Source of the DNA: Pseudocercospora fijiensis CIRAD86
Lineage: Eukaryota > Ascomycota > Dothideomycetes > Mycosphaerellales > Mycosphaerellaceae
DNA: 24,039 nucleotides
Direction: 5' to 3'
Assembly (NCBI RefSeq): GCF_000340215.1
Contig: NW_006921533.1
Location: 1,010,459-1,034,497, forward strand
This document shows, one piece after another, positions 1 through 10,500 of the stretch. The position numbers and the translations under genes were made by a program. The notes under the pieces were generated by a model. It was not told the DNA's origin, made no database searches, and saw nothing but the letters and a program-made list of their open reading frames with translations. The first letter of the stretch is position 1. Each line of letters starts with the position of its first letter.

Positions 1-850
1 ATAGCGTAAATCGCGTACCGTTAGGAGCGCGGCTTTAAGCTCCTTAACCGATTTAGTTAGGATTCCTTTATCTACTACCTACTATCCTAGGAAGTTATAA
101 CCGTTAAGGGCGTCTAGGTAGAGTTCCTCGATTTTAGCCTATAGAGGCGGCGGATTTCCTACGAGCGGGTAATAATATAGAACGTATAAGGTAAGCAAGT
201 CGATTCGGCCGTACTTTGCCCTAAGCTAGGTCGCGAAGTTCTCGCTATAATCGACGTAGTTCTAAATATAGGAATAGATACGTAGGATATAGGGCTCTAT
301 ATCTAGCAATCCGAGATTGTAGTACTAGGGCAGCGGTTAAACCGCTAGCTTAGCTAATTCCGAGGCTTCTACCGGAGTTAGAAGCGAGTCCGAAGGAGCT
401 ACGGCAAGCGGGTAAACTATTAGTAAGAGGGTAGAGGCGAGATAGTCTCTAAACGGAGGACAATAACGGAGAACCGACTAAAGGCGGAGGAGCGTAGCTT
501 ATCGGGTAGGTCCTCCTAGGGAAAGCAGCTACCCCTAGACCTAGGTATAGTAGGCAATTACTACTAAAGGTAGAAACTACTACTACTATCTCCTCGGGGT
601 ACTAATAGGATCGCCGATAAGGCGCTCGTACGTCGGTAGGGTATAGTACGGAAGGGTAGTAAATCGAATAGGTACCGTCGTAACGGGTAGGAGTTAAATC
701 GTAGTAATCGGCGGAAGATCGGTAGGATCCGTAGCTAATCGCGTCGATTCTCGTCGTAGCCGTAACGACCGGGGTCGATTCGGGTAGAGGACTAGTAGTT
801 AGTATAGAAGCTAACTAAGTGTTAAGCGAAGCTACTAAGTTGCTAGGCAT
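1..850 (-). pseudogene. Ty3/gypsy family G2 gag, N-terminal part, RIP-degraded, runs off the left edge
   Basis: Read on the minus strand from a possible ATG at 850-848 (MPSNLVAS), this matches the N-terminal gag region of the plus-strand element that starts at 7512. Shared stretches include LASIL near the start, an SSAD motif, then YSENF, RAKYGRIDLL, QAKI-ELYL and QQVVDKG with S-VKELK-A in the same order. The frame shifts near 360, so the second half reads in a different frame from the first. The many TAG/TAA stops sit where the other copy has or implies Gln or Trp. The role would be the structural Gag of an LTR retrotransposon, which packages element RNA in cytoplasmic particles. The rest of the element lies outside the window. 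The family relation between the two copies is clear by eye. The exact start is not, because the first codons differ by indels. Confidence 0.75.
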
Positions 851-854
851 ACGG

Positions 855-1050
855 TTATAGTACGAAGGTATCGTAACAGTTATACGGTACAAAAGTTAAT
901 GCATTCTCTAAGGTGCCGCGAGGCAAGCTATCTATATAATAGTCCTACTATTAGTAGCAATAGCGACCGCAGCGGTCGATAGTAACCGCTGCCTACTATC
1001 GTATATATAATAGTGTTATATCGTAACAATATACAAAACTCCTTCTATAT
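855..1050. repeat. Palindrome-rich junction between the G1 and G2 segments
   Basis: This stretch separates the minus-strand ORF at 1200-2724 from the G2 gag start. It contains a palindrome with 7-bp arms at 964-978 (CGACCGC/GCGGTCG around a central A) and a second inverted repeat just after it (CGATAGTA at 977-984 against TACTATCG near 994-1001). I see no convincing coding frame. It probably holds the 5' untranslated sequence of the G2 copy and the breakpoint with G1. I could not place the exact junction. Confidence 0.45.
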
Positions 1051-1199
1051 TAGGTCGACGATAAGAGGAAGGTACGCTCTACGAGGCGACTATATCTAAC
1101 CGAAGACCCGAGGGAAGATAGCATTGCTAGTCTAACGAAAGCGGTCGAAGGAGGTGCCTTAGCCGAGAATACTAGTAATTAACTTATACCGACGCTTAG

Positions 1200-2724
1200 T
1201 TAGCGTAAGATCGCGGGTAATAGTGCTAGTAGGCTTAAATACGTAGAGTCCTAGGGAGGTCGGGGCGGTAGTAGGACGTCTAGGAAACTAGTTAGTATAA
1301 CTAGTCTTAAGGGCAGTAAAGGCATCCTAATTAGCAACCTCGCGACTAATCTTTAATAGACGACCGACGAGGACACTCGCCTTAGTACTAGTATAGAGAC
1401 TATAGACCTTAGCAGCCTTCTTAATATAGTTAGTATATATAGTAAACTGCTCTTTACCTAGCTTGCTAAGGTCGTCGAGCTATTAATAGATAGATAGAGC
1501 GGTAGGAGCTTTACCTATAGAGGCCTTAGGAACTATATCGATTTCGGTAATAAGATACGTAATAGAGTCGCCCTTATAGGAACTATAGATGTTCTTAGTT
1601 AATAGGATCGGCGAGAGGCCTCTATCTCTACGCTCGCTAAAGGAGCCTTCGGAGGAGACATCTTCTAGTAGTATATCTAGTATATTAATATCTAAGTTAC
1701 TATAGTTAGTACTATAGTTAGTACTAGAAGGAGTGCTATACTTCTTAGTAGCCTTACGGAGGGCCTAGCGAGTATACAATGCCTTCTTGCGCGCTGCTTC
1801 GGCCTTAGCGCGCTCGTTTTAAACTTCTTAAAGGACCTTATAGTTACGGGTCGAGCGACGATCTTTAGCCTATATTTCTGCAGCGAGCGCAAGACTAGCA
1901 GCCGTATCGGCCTCTATTTCTAGGCGAAGAGCCTTACGTTTAAGGACATTAACGATAGGAGCCTCTTAACCTTTAACAATAAAGCCTATACTATTAATAC
2001 GATAGCCCTTCTCTTTTAGTAGATCCTTAGTTATCTATATACTAAGATCTACCTAGACGATTGCATCGTAGTGCTTCTTCTAGTAGGCTATCGTAAAGTC
2101 GTTAAGTGCAAAGGATAAGTTAAGTAACTGCTTACCTACCTTCTTACTAGCGGTAGATACGCGATAGATTATAGTACGGGAAAGGTGCTCGGCGCCTTAA
2201 CGATAGACCTTATACTTATTAACGAACGAAGAGACCTGCTTAGTACGCTCTTATCTACCGTAGGCGAAGTTAATAAGGCTCTTAGGAAGACTACTTAGTC
2301 CTCCCTAATATTTGAAGGCCTAGTCGAGGGTCTTAAAGCATAAACGAATCTAGGTACCGGCCGTCTTAAGGCTATAGACAATAGGAAAGGCTTGTTCGAT
2401 ATCTATATCGTTAAGAACCTCGCGCTTAAAGATACGCTTACCGATAGACTAACGCAAGTTGTTTATACCGTACGCAACTAAGATAGCAGCCTTCTTAATA
2501 TTCCTATTAATAACGCGTAGTAGGGTACGAGCGTTCTAGATCTTCTCTTAAAGGTCTTTAAGGGCAGTAACGATCTAGAAGCAGTGCTCGAGGCTAGTTG
2601 CAGTAGCTAAGGCGCTGTCGGATAGGGCTTCGATCGGAACTAGGGCGGCTAGGCTTAGGTTAATAGGGGTAGGTAGGTCGTTGCTACCGCTAGCGCCTAG
2701 CGGATTCGAGGCGCCGGAAGACAT
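1200..2724 (-). pseudogene. RIP-degraded retrotransposon ORF, probably the gag of family G1
   Basis: The ORF starts at an ATG at 2724-2722 (MSSGASNPLGASGSNDLP). Read through TAG/TAA stops, it gives about 500 codons to around 1200, where the frame becomes unconvincing. A Ser/Gly-rich start is followed by a helical stretch with LKDL and NARTLLRVINRNIKKAA, then GGLSSLPKSLINFAYGR. Further on is a Lys/Arg/Ala-rich coiled-coil-like segment (NERAKAEAARKKA). No zinc knuckle or protease is visible. It lies about 375 bp downstream of a likely LTR and primer-binding site on the same strand, which is where a gypsy gag would be. That position is the main reason for the call; the sequence itself I do not recognise. 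It could instead be an extra ORF of the element. Confidence 0.55.
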
Positions 2725-3098
2725 AGTCGACCGAAGCGGAAGTAGGTTGTAAACGAGTTTGCAAGTATATTCGTTACTTAATAATAATAATTAAAGGGTT
2801 TAGATAGAAGGGGGGAGGTAGTTAGGCGGTAGCGAGTTAGTTAGTAATCGAGTAGAAGAAGGAGCTTAGGAAGCTCGCTTTAAATATAGTGCGAAGGTAA
2901 CGTAGTTCGTATACTCCGCGCTAGTAAAGCAAACGGATAACGGCTATATATAAAAGTAAAGCTATATACGAGACTTCTTTATTATTAGGGTAGGCTAAAG
3001 TTTAACAATCGATCTAGCTAATTGCTAGTAGCGACTACGCGCCTTTTATTAAACTTTAGCTATCGTAGACTCTTACGTACTCGAAATGTAACTAGTTA
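2725..3098 (-). other. Presumed 5' leader of the minus-strand retroelement
   Basis: About 370 bp separate the ORF starting at 2724 from the proposed primer-binding site. I see no coding frame, only RIP-degraded TA-rich sequence. The length suits a gypsy-type leader. Confidence 0.35.
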
Positions 3099-3122
3099 GT
3101 TCGAGTCCCTAGCAGAAATCTA
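3099..3122 (-). promoter_or_regulatory. Candidate tRNA primer-binding site (PBS) next to the LTR
   Basis: On the plus strand the segment starts GTTCGAGTCC, a typical tRNA T-loop, and ends CTA at 3120-3122. That end reads as a tRNA CCA end with its CpA converted by RIP. On the minus strand this is a PBS beginning TAG (from TGG) directly after the LTR end. A PBS pairs with a host tRNA 3' end to prime minus-strand cDNA. The T-stem pairs poorly and I cannot name the tRNA, so this is a positional and motif argument only. Confidence 0.35.
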
Positions 3123-3142
3123 TAGTAGTAAGGCTAGCGGGA

Positions 3143-3169
3143 CTAATAATACCCCCGGGGTAGTATTAG
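3143..3169. repeat. Palindrome inside one end of the LTR
   Basis: CTAATAATACCCC is followed by its near reverse complement GGGGTAGTATTAG. The segment can fold into a hairpin. It is also nearly the reverse complement of the palindrome at 3593-3623, with differences explained by RIP-type changes. Confidence 0.7.
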
Positions 3170-3592
3170 CTTTTCCCTAGAGATACTCGGTAACGAGGAG
3201 CAAGTCGCCTAGGCCTAGCGTAGCTAATTCGTCGATATAATAGCCTATAGTACTACTATTATAGGCGTAGTATTACCTTTTATATTAGCAAGTACGTAAA
3301 GGTAGTCCGTACGTTTACCTTCTTTCTTCTTCTAAATACTAAGCTTAATAGCCTAAGGTCCCTATTCTTAGAGGCTATAGGCCTAGGTTGCTATATCTAT
3401 CTAAGTAGTAGGAAGGGAGAGGGATAAGGGAACCTCCCTTTCTTAGTTGTCCTACGTAACTAGTACTAATTAGGGTAGGAACATCCTCTAGTAGAGTATC
3501 TTATTGTCGTTGTTACTTAAGGGTAGTCGCTAGAGTCTAGAAATCTAGAGGGAAGTAGTCCTAGAAGGGTAGAGGGTCGGGTTCGGCTATTT

Positions 3593-3623
3593 TCCTAATA
3601 CTACCCCTAGGGTATTATTAGGA
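3593..3623. repeat. Palindrome inside the other end of the LTR
   Basis: TCCTAATACTACCCC is followed by TAGGGTATTATTAGGA, giving arms of about 15 bp with small mismatches. It pairs in sequence with 3143-3169. The two may form the ends of the LTR or act as a regulatory fold in its RNA. Confidence 0.7.
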
Positions 3624-3628
3624 AAACA

Positions 3629-3860
3629 CGCCTCGTATAGTTCTATTTAAGGAAATAAGAGTAAAGGAATAAAGTTATAGCAATATCTCGAAGGCTAAAG
3701 AGCAAAACAATAGACAAAGTAAAAGCAAAAGAGGGCAATAACTATAAGCATTAATACCGTAGGAACAAGTAGTAAGGACTAAAGCTATAGGGCGGCACTA
3801 CATTAATAGCGCGGAGAAGGCAAGGAAAACAACGTAGTAGAGGTAGGGAAAGACAAGTAA
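3629..3860 (-). other. Noncoding 3' region of the minus-strand retroelement
   Basis: The region lies between the pol stop and the proposed LTR. It is purine-rich on the plus strand, hence pyrimidine-rich in the element's sense, so no classic polypurine tract is visible before the LTR. That leaves open that the LTR extends closer to pol than I have drawn it. Confidence 0.35.
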
Positions 3861-6800
3861 TTATTTAATCTCGGGATCTAGCTATAATTCTAGGCAGTCT
3901 TCGTCGCTAGACTAGTCGAGCTCCTCCTCGGAGTTAGAGTTAGATAGCTAGAAGTCTAGTTTACTATCGGAATTAATATCGGAAATGCTCTACGCGTAAT
4001 TAATACGTATATAACCCTCCCTTTGTTTATAAGTTATTCCTAATAGCTTACTAAGACGTATCTAGGGATACGTATAGTTATTAGGTAGAATAGGATCTAT
4101 AATCGCGGTAGGATCCTCCTCTCGATAGGCATCTAAGGTCGGTAGAGGGTCTATAGAGGCATTAACTTCCTCCTCGGTCGGGGGAGGGCGGGTAGGCTCT
4201 CTTAATTCGACGATCTTCTTTAGGTTAGCCCGGGGGTGCGAGTGCTTTAAGGTAGCACTATTAAGCTCCTAAAGACGGTACGTAGAACTATCGTAAAAGA
4301 CCTCCTATACTCTATAAGGCCCTTTCTATTTAAAGGCTAACTTATAGGAGTAACTATATTCTAGCTCCGACCGGTATAAGAGAACTATATCGCTAACCTT
4401 TAGAGGCTCCTAATTAATAGCATTATAGTTATTAAAATACTGCTTAGCCTCTTTACGAAGGCGCCGTTATCGAGCAAGACCCTCTTAAGAAGTCGCAGTT
4501 ATATCCTTAAGAGCCTTAGCCCGTAGGGTAAGAAGATCTGCCCTAGTACGAACAGACCCCTAATCGTAAACGCTATACGTACGATAGGATAACTTAATAG
4601 GAAGAACGGCGTCCCTCCTAATTATAAGCTCTGCTAGCGTAAGTCTAGTCGTATCGATAATAGTAGTTCGATCCGCCTAGAGAAGGGCTAGGACCCGAAT
4701 AGAGATAGGAACCGACCTGTCCCCTCTATTAGTTATCTTAGATAGGGCATTAATTAAAGACCGATAGCTACGTTTAATAATAGTATTCGACTAGGGATAG
4801 TACGGGGAGATGCGAACGTTTTTCGCCCTATATAAAACAAGTAGTACTTAAACTTCTTTAGCTATATTGTTTATAGCGTTGTCTAAGATAATCTCGTAAG
4901 GTGTTCCCTAGCGGTAAAATAGATCTTTAAATAGGAAGGTAGCTATATTACGAGCATTAATAGCGCCGTAGCCCTTATAGAAATAATAGGCCTCCGGCTA
5001 TCGAGAAAGACCCTCTCGAATAATATATAAGCTATTATTGCGACTAAGATAGACCCTATCGCTATACTATCGCTCTCCGACTAATTAGGTAGTAGGAATA
5101 CGCAGCTCTCCTAGACGTCGGTAGCTATTCCTAAAATTGCACTTAGGACAGCTCTTATAGTAGCGGGAGATATTAGCCTATACGCCGTCCTACTAGTAGC
5201 GCCGACGAAGGACATCGAAGGTACCCTCCGCCGCCCGGTAGCCGAGCTTATCGTAAACGGAACGAAGGATCTCTTATCGGGCTACTAGGTCGTTAATAAT
5301 ACGCTAGAGGGGTATATTAACTATCGCTTGTCGCTAAAGGATTCGATCTTTAACTAGGAATCGTCGAGAATAGCGAATAACCCGATAGTATTAACTCTTT
5401 AATAGGCTAGGCGCTTTCTTCGTATAGGTTAGGAAGTAGGCGATATAATAGGAGTCGTCGGAGTAGACCCTATTAAGGATATTATCCCTCTCTAGTTTAT
5501 CCGCCTTAGCTTTAGCCTAGTCGTTATCGTTAGTAGTAGGGTTCTCGTCGGGCTAGTTACTAGATTAGTCGCTAGGTTAGTCGTCGGTAGCAGGCCTAGT
5601 AATCGCTAGTATAGTATTAATATAGAAGGTAGCAAAGAAAGTGCGGTTAATTACTATATCGATATCTTCTTCTTCTATTATTTCGGCAATATCCTCTTCT
5701 ATAGCAGGCCTCCTAGAAAGGCTATCCGGTCTAGTATACTTCTTCCTAGGAACGTAGAAGACGTCGAAGTTAAATAAATAGATCTAGGCAACCTACCGAG
5801 CTATTATAGAGTTTAGCAGGTCGGACGCTATACGGTTAAGCTAATAGACTAGTATCTAAGCATCGATTTCTAGACGAAAGAATATACTAAAGAGCTATAG
5901 CCGGAACTTCTTTAGAGCCTTATAGACTCTAAGGCATTCTCGCTTGCTAGTATCGTATCGGGCCTCGATCGGTTTCTATAGTCTAGAGTCGTACCTAATA
6001 GGATAACGTAAGGATAGCTCCTTACGGTTATACTATATTAGTATCTCGCTATAGCCTTCCCCGCTCGAGTCGATAGCAACAATTATTAAACCCGTACCCT
6101 CTAAGTAGTTAATAGACGTAAGTATAGATACGCTAACGAGTACCTTAGTTACCTTATCCTTAGCTGCTTAGTAAACGGGGGTCTATTCGAACTTAGTATT
6201 CTTCTTAAGCAAGGCGTATAAGGGCTTATATACTAATATAAAGTTCTCGACCTAGATACGGAAGTAGGAGACTACTCTAAGCTAGGTTCGGACATCCTTC
6301 TAATAGGTAGGATCTAGCTAGGACACTATCTTTAGGACTCGCACATTATTAGGATAGCGGCCGTTCTTATTAGTTACAAACCCGACAATGTTTATTCGTT
6401 TATATAGGAGCTAAAGCTTCTCCCTATATACCGTTAGGTTAGCTCGCTCTAGGTCGTAGAGGATACTATCGAGGTTCTAAATATATTCGAGAAAGAACCT
6501 ACGGATGCCTAGCTCTACTTCTTTATTATCGTACCTAGTTTTAGGGCCCTTAATGCCGATATCGTCGAGGAAAGGCATCGCTATATAGGAGATATAGGCC
6601 GCGAGGACTTAGTTTATAATACGAACGAACTAGGCTACAGAGTTGGTTACCCCTTAGGGAAGGGTAGTTTGTCTATATAGCCTAAGAGATATCTCGAAAC
6701 TAGTAAGGTCTCGGCTATTAGGGTAGAGAGGAATTTAGTCGTAGCCTAAGAAAACGTTAACTAGTAAGGCTATAACACAGTTAGTAAAGGCTTCCGAGAA

Positions 6801-7480
6801 CCTATTAGTCTCCGGAGGAAGGTTAGTATCTCTAATCGTAACTGTATTAAACTTTTATATAGCGTTAATTAGGCGGTACTTCTTTAGTTCCCTAGGAGCT
6901 GTCTTCTTCTAAACTAGGAAGTATAGATTGCGATACGAGGCATAGGAAGGTTCTAAGGTACCGGCCTTTATACGCTGTCGTATTATATCCTTAACTATAC
7001 CTCGTAGGCTTAGGTTTAGCTTAAAACCTAGGTAGGCCTAAGGCTTATATTCGATCGTTCGGATCCTCTACGGAGGGGCAACCTCCGGATTTATTCTACC
7101 TAGGTAAGTAAAGTTATATACTAATACGGCCTCGCGATTATATAGAAGCTCGTATAGTAAATCTAGTTTACGATCCGAAAGCTCGATACTAGGTTTGATT
7201 TTCGTAAGCCTCTCCTCTATTAGCCTTAATCCCCTAGAGATAGTAGAGAACTTTTTAGTAATATATTTCTAATCGTACGGACTATCCCTAGGTAGTAGTA
7301 TCGCCTCCTAATTAAGGCACTTTTGTCGCTAGTTAGGATTTCCGCTAGGATTAGACCTATCGGTAATATATACGCTATTACGGTTTAGATATTAGTGCGG
7401 CCGATCCTGCTTCGGATACTGTCGATCCTGCCGCAGATTATAACGATTAATATATATAGTTTCCTAGGCTAGTAACTAAC
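3861..7480 (-). pseudogene. Ty3/gypsy pol (RT, RNase H, integrase) of family G1, RIP-degraded and 5'-truncated
   Basis: One minus-strand frame, read through TAG/TAA, runs from about 7480 to the stop at 3863-3861, about 1200 codons. Reverse transcriptase follows an N-terminal tether. It shows LPQG-TNSVAQFVR and the catalytic FLDDIG with both Asp (codons at 6561-6566). RNase H shows AIDSSGEGYSE, YDTSKRECL and LEIDAQ. The integrase shows SCPKCNF, the CxxC half of the HHCC zinc site, then a core with ILDNAINN and YPQSNTII. The catalytic Glu of the D,D35E triad reads Lys (AAA, complement of 4773-4775), which a TpG-to-TpA change would explain. RT copies element RNA and integrase inserts the cDNA. 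Gag and protease are missing upstream, where a plus-strand G2 element begins instead. The domain assignment is firm; the 5' limit is approximate. Confidence 0.9.
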
Positions 7481-7511
7481 TAACAATTAATTATCTTTGT
7501 ATACTAGAACT

Positions 7512-10500
7512 ATGTCCGTCTCCGCTCTATAGAGCGTATCCTAACAACTTAGTAGCTTCGCTAAGATTACGACCTAATTGGCTTCTATACTAATTAACTC
7601 CTCTACTAGAACCGAGCTATTAGTCCTAATTACGACGAGAACCGAGACGATTAGCTAAGGATCCCCCCGATCTAGCGCCGACCGCGACGATTCGACTCGC
7701 TACGTTACGACCGATATTTACTCGATTTATACTATTCCGCACTAGTCGGCGGCTACCTACTATAGTGCCTCGCTAATACTAATATACTATATACCCGAAT
7801 CGCCTAACCGCGGATTCGGTAGGCAGCCGCGCCTTAGCGGCTAGTAGCTATTTCCCCGCATCCCTAGGAAGGCACCTTTCGAGGAACAACGGAAGGATTA
7901 GCCCTAACTAGTTAACAAACTACCTTTTGCTACTAATCCGGACAGCCTCCGTAACGATACTCTACTATATAACGCTTTACGTTAATCCTACGCTTCGTTT
8001 CGCTTCTAACCCGGATAGAAGCATAGATCTATTAAACTAGCGGTCCGACCGCTACTATAGTACTATAATCTTAGATTACTAGATACTAAGTCTTATATCC
8101 TACGCATTTGTACCTTTATCGGCTATTACGTCCGGTATAGCGAGAATTTTGTAGTCTAACTTAGAGCAAAGTACGGCCGTATAGACCTGCTTGCCTCCTA
8201 CGTCCTATAATACTACCTGTAACTAGGAAATCTACTACCGTCTTAGGCTAAGATCGACGAGCTATACCTATATACCCTCGACGGAATCGACTTCCCTAGC
8301 TAGTAGGTAGTCGATAAAGGTACCTTAATACGATCGGTTAAGGAACTAAAAGTAGCTTTTCCGAACACTCGCGATTCGTACTATTATAAGCAGTTTTTCC
8401 CTAAGGTATACTCGCCCGCGGATATCGAACGAGTACGAGTAGGAGAGTAACGCCCGCAGCCCGATCCGGCTACTTATCGCTCGCCTTCTTCGCGGGCACT
8501 AGAGTTTTCGCTAATTACTTAGTAGGCGGCATCGTTGCTACTACCCTCTCCGAGTAGGTATCGACCGCCTAGAGCTACTACCTATTCGGAATAACTACGC
8601 GCGCGACGTCCTAATAATTATATAGATAGTATATTGCCCTCTATGTTTCTACGTAGACCGTTACTAATAAGGATCTCTAGCGATAAATCCTCGCCGTTAG
8701 AATCCTCGCTGTATCCTCTACTAGATAATAAACGAGGCCCGATAGACTACAATTATAAGGACGCGCCGCGAGGCCGCGGGCTAACGAAAGGAAATCTAGG
8801 CAATAGCGAGCCTAGTAGCCGGCACTAGCGTCCGCTATCTATAGGGTCTACGATAGAGCTAGATCGTAGCGAGATCTATAAATAACTAGACTAGTAGCGC
8901 CTATATGCCTTATAGGAGTCGGTACTACGTCGAGGTATTATCTTAGATAATCGCCTTACCTAATTTCTTATAGAACAATGCCTTTCTCCTTAACCGGATT
9001 AGCCCGGTTCCTAGGCGGGCCCTAAAGACTACGATAATAGTCGCGACGATCGTTCGCGTATCGTAGGTAGCGATCGTTCCTACGCCGGCTAGGACGATCT
9101 AGGGTAGGAGGACCGCGATAGCTACTATAGCTACAAGTTCCGAGAGCAAGTCGAGGATTATCTTAGCCGGCGTTAGAGGTCGCGACTTAAGAGAGCGGGT
9201 TTAGTTTCCGAGAGTAGCCGCCGCGACTCGCTATAGGATTAGAACGACTCGCCCGACGGCTAACTAGCTAGCGGCGGCCCGCGGTTAGGTCTAGACGGTA
9301 ATCTAGGCTATAATTACGCCGCCTATAGCGGAGGGAATGCTAGCGGAGATCCTCGCTACTACCGGCAACTAGGACGTAATAGGAATGCTAGCTAGATAGG
9401 CAAATTTGCTCCTAATAATCTACGCAATTACTAGCAAACGTACGCCTAGGGCTAGGCTGCTCGTAGGCCTAAACGCAACGGAGATGCTAGCTAGACGGGC
9501 TAATTTACTCCCGATCTACGCTATTACTAGTAATAGTATACCTAGGGCTAGGCTACTCGGGAGCCTAAACGCAATAGAAACGCTAGCTAGACGGGCTAAT
9601 TCGCCCTCGATCCGCTATATTACTAGCAAACGTACGCCTAGGGCTAGGCTGCTCCTAGCTAGATACGCTAATTCGCTCCCGATAACCCTCGCTACTATTA
9701 ATAAGCGCCGCCCCTAGGCTACGCTACCTACACTAGAGGGAATATAGGCTAGTCGCGCTAATTTCGCCTAGATAATCCTCGCTATTACTAATAGGCTTAC
9801 TAACAAGCTTACTAGCAAGCTTATACCCTAGGCCCTTATATGCAAAATAGTAGCTCGTAAGACGCTAACTAATACGATAGCTATATAGAGTATAGCGAGC
9901 TAAATCCTAGTTATTAGCGTAAGAACTAGAATAGAAAGTATTATACTCGCGGTTCCCCTTCGCTATCTAATAGCTCGTCGAGCGACAATAATAGCTACTA
10001 TAGCTACTATAGCGGAAAATACGGCGCGTATCGCCGGGCTCGCCGTTATCGCTATTATAGAGATCGTTCCTCCTTAGAATTAGACTCCGAAGAACCGGCC
10101 GACTATCGGTACCGCCCTAGGTTCGATCTAGCCCGTCTAGGATTCTTCGACCCGACTTTAAGTATAACGGAATATAGCGACGGCGATTACGCCTTAGTAG
10201 GCAATAAAATAACCTACCGATTAGTATATGCCTTTATCTCGGCGGCTAAGGATTACGCCTATATAGTAGGATTAGAGGAGGTTCGCCTTAATATTTCCCT
10301 TTGTTTCCGCGGAATTGTATAAACCTAGTACTAGGCGCAGATTTCTAGTTAAGATCGCCGCTATCTTTGTAAGAGGCACGGCATTAAGCGTTAGTAAGAG
10401 AAGCTTAGCAAGCGCTAGAAGGTTTCGGCAGTAAAGGCAATAAAGCTACTTAACTAGTAGTCGTATAGCTAGAAGGACGTTAGAGTAGGGAAGTCGATTA

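Larger units (their letters stand above)
3123..3628 (-). repeat. Probable LTR of family G1 (about 506 bp)
   Basis: The segment lies between the 3' end of the minus-strand pol (stop at 3863-3861) and the PBS-like site. On the minus strand it would begin TGTTTTCC at 3628 and end TA (from CA) at 3123. A palindrome sits near each end (3143-3169 and 3593-3623). I cannot see a second copy in the window, so the boundaries are inferred from TG..CA-type ends and the flanking context. As both a 3' LTR for the pol and a 5' LTR for the ORF at 2724, it would be shared by two tandem elements. Confidence 0.45.

Noticed and set aside
1692..1892. Short minus-strand open frame
   Set aside because: It lies inside the degraded ORF at 1200-2724 in a different frame and is Arg/Lys/Ser-rich without domain character; it is open only by chance.
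3017..3122. A tRNA gene, from TAGCTAATTG-like and GTTCGAGTC box motifs
   Set aside because: The stems do not pair and the spacing is too long without a convincing anticodon arm. A PBS next to an LTR explains the 3' part better.
8643..8828. An independent small protein starting at the ATG at 8643
   Set aside because: It is in the same frame as the G2 gag and simply marks a stretch between RIP stops.
9406..9717. 103-codon plus-strand open frame with internal repeats
   Set aside because: It is the +1 frame of the gag tandem repeat. The gag frame continues with recognisable sequence on both sides, this one does not.
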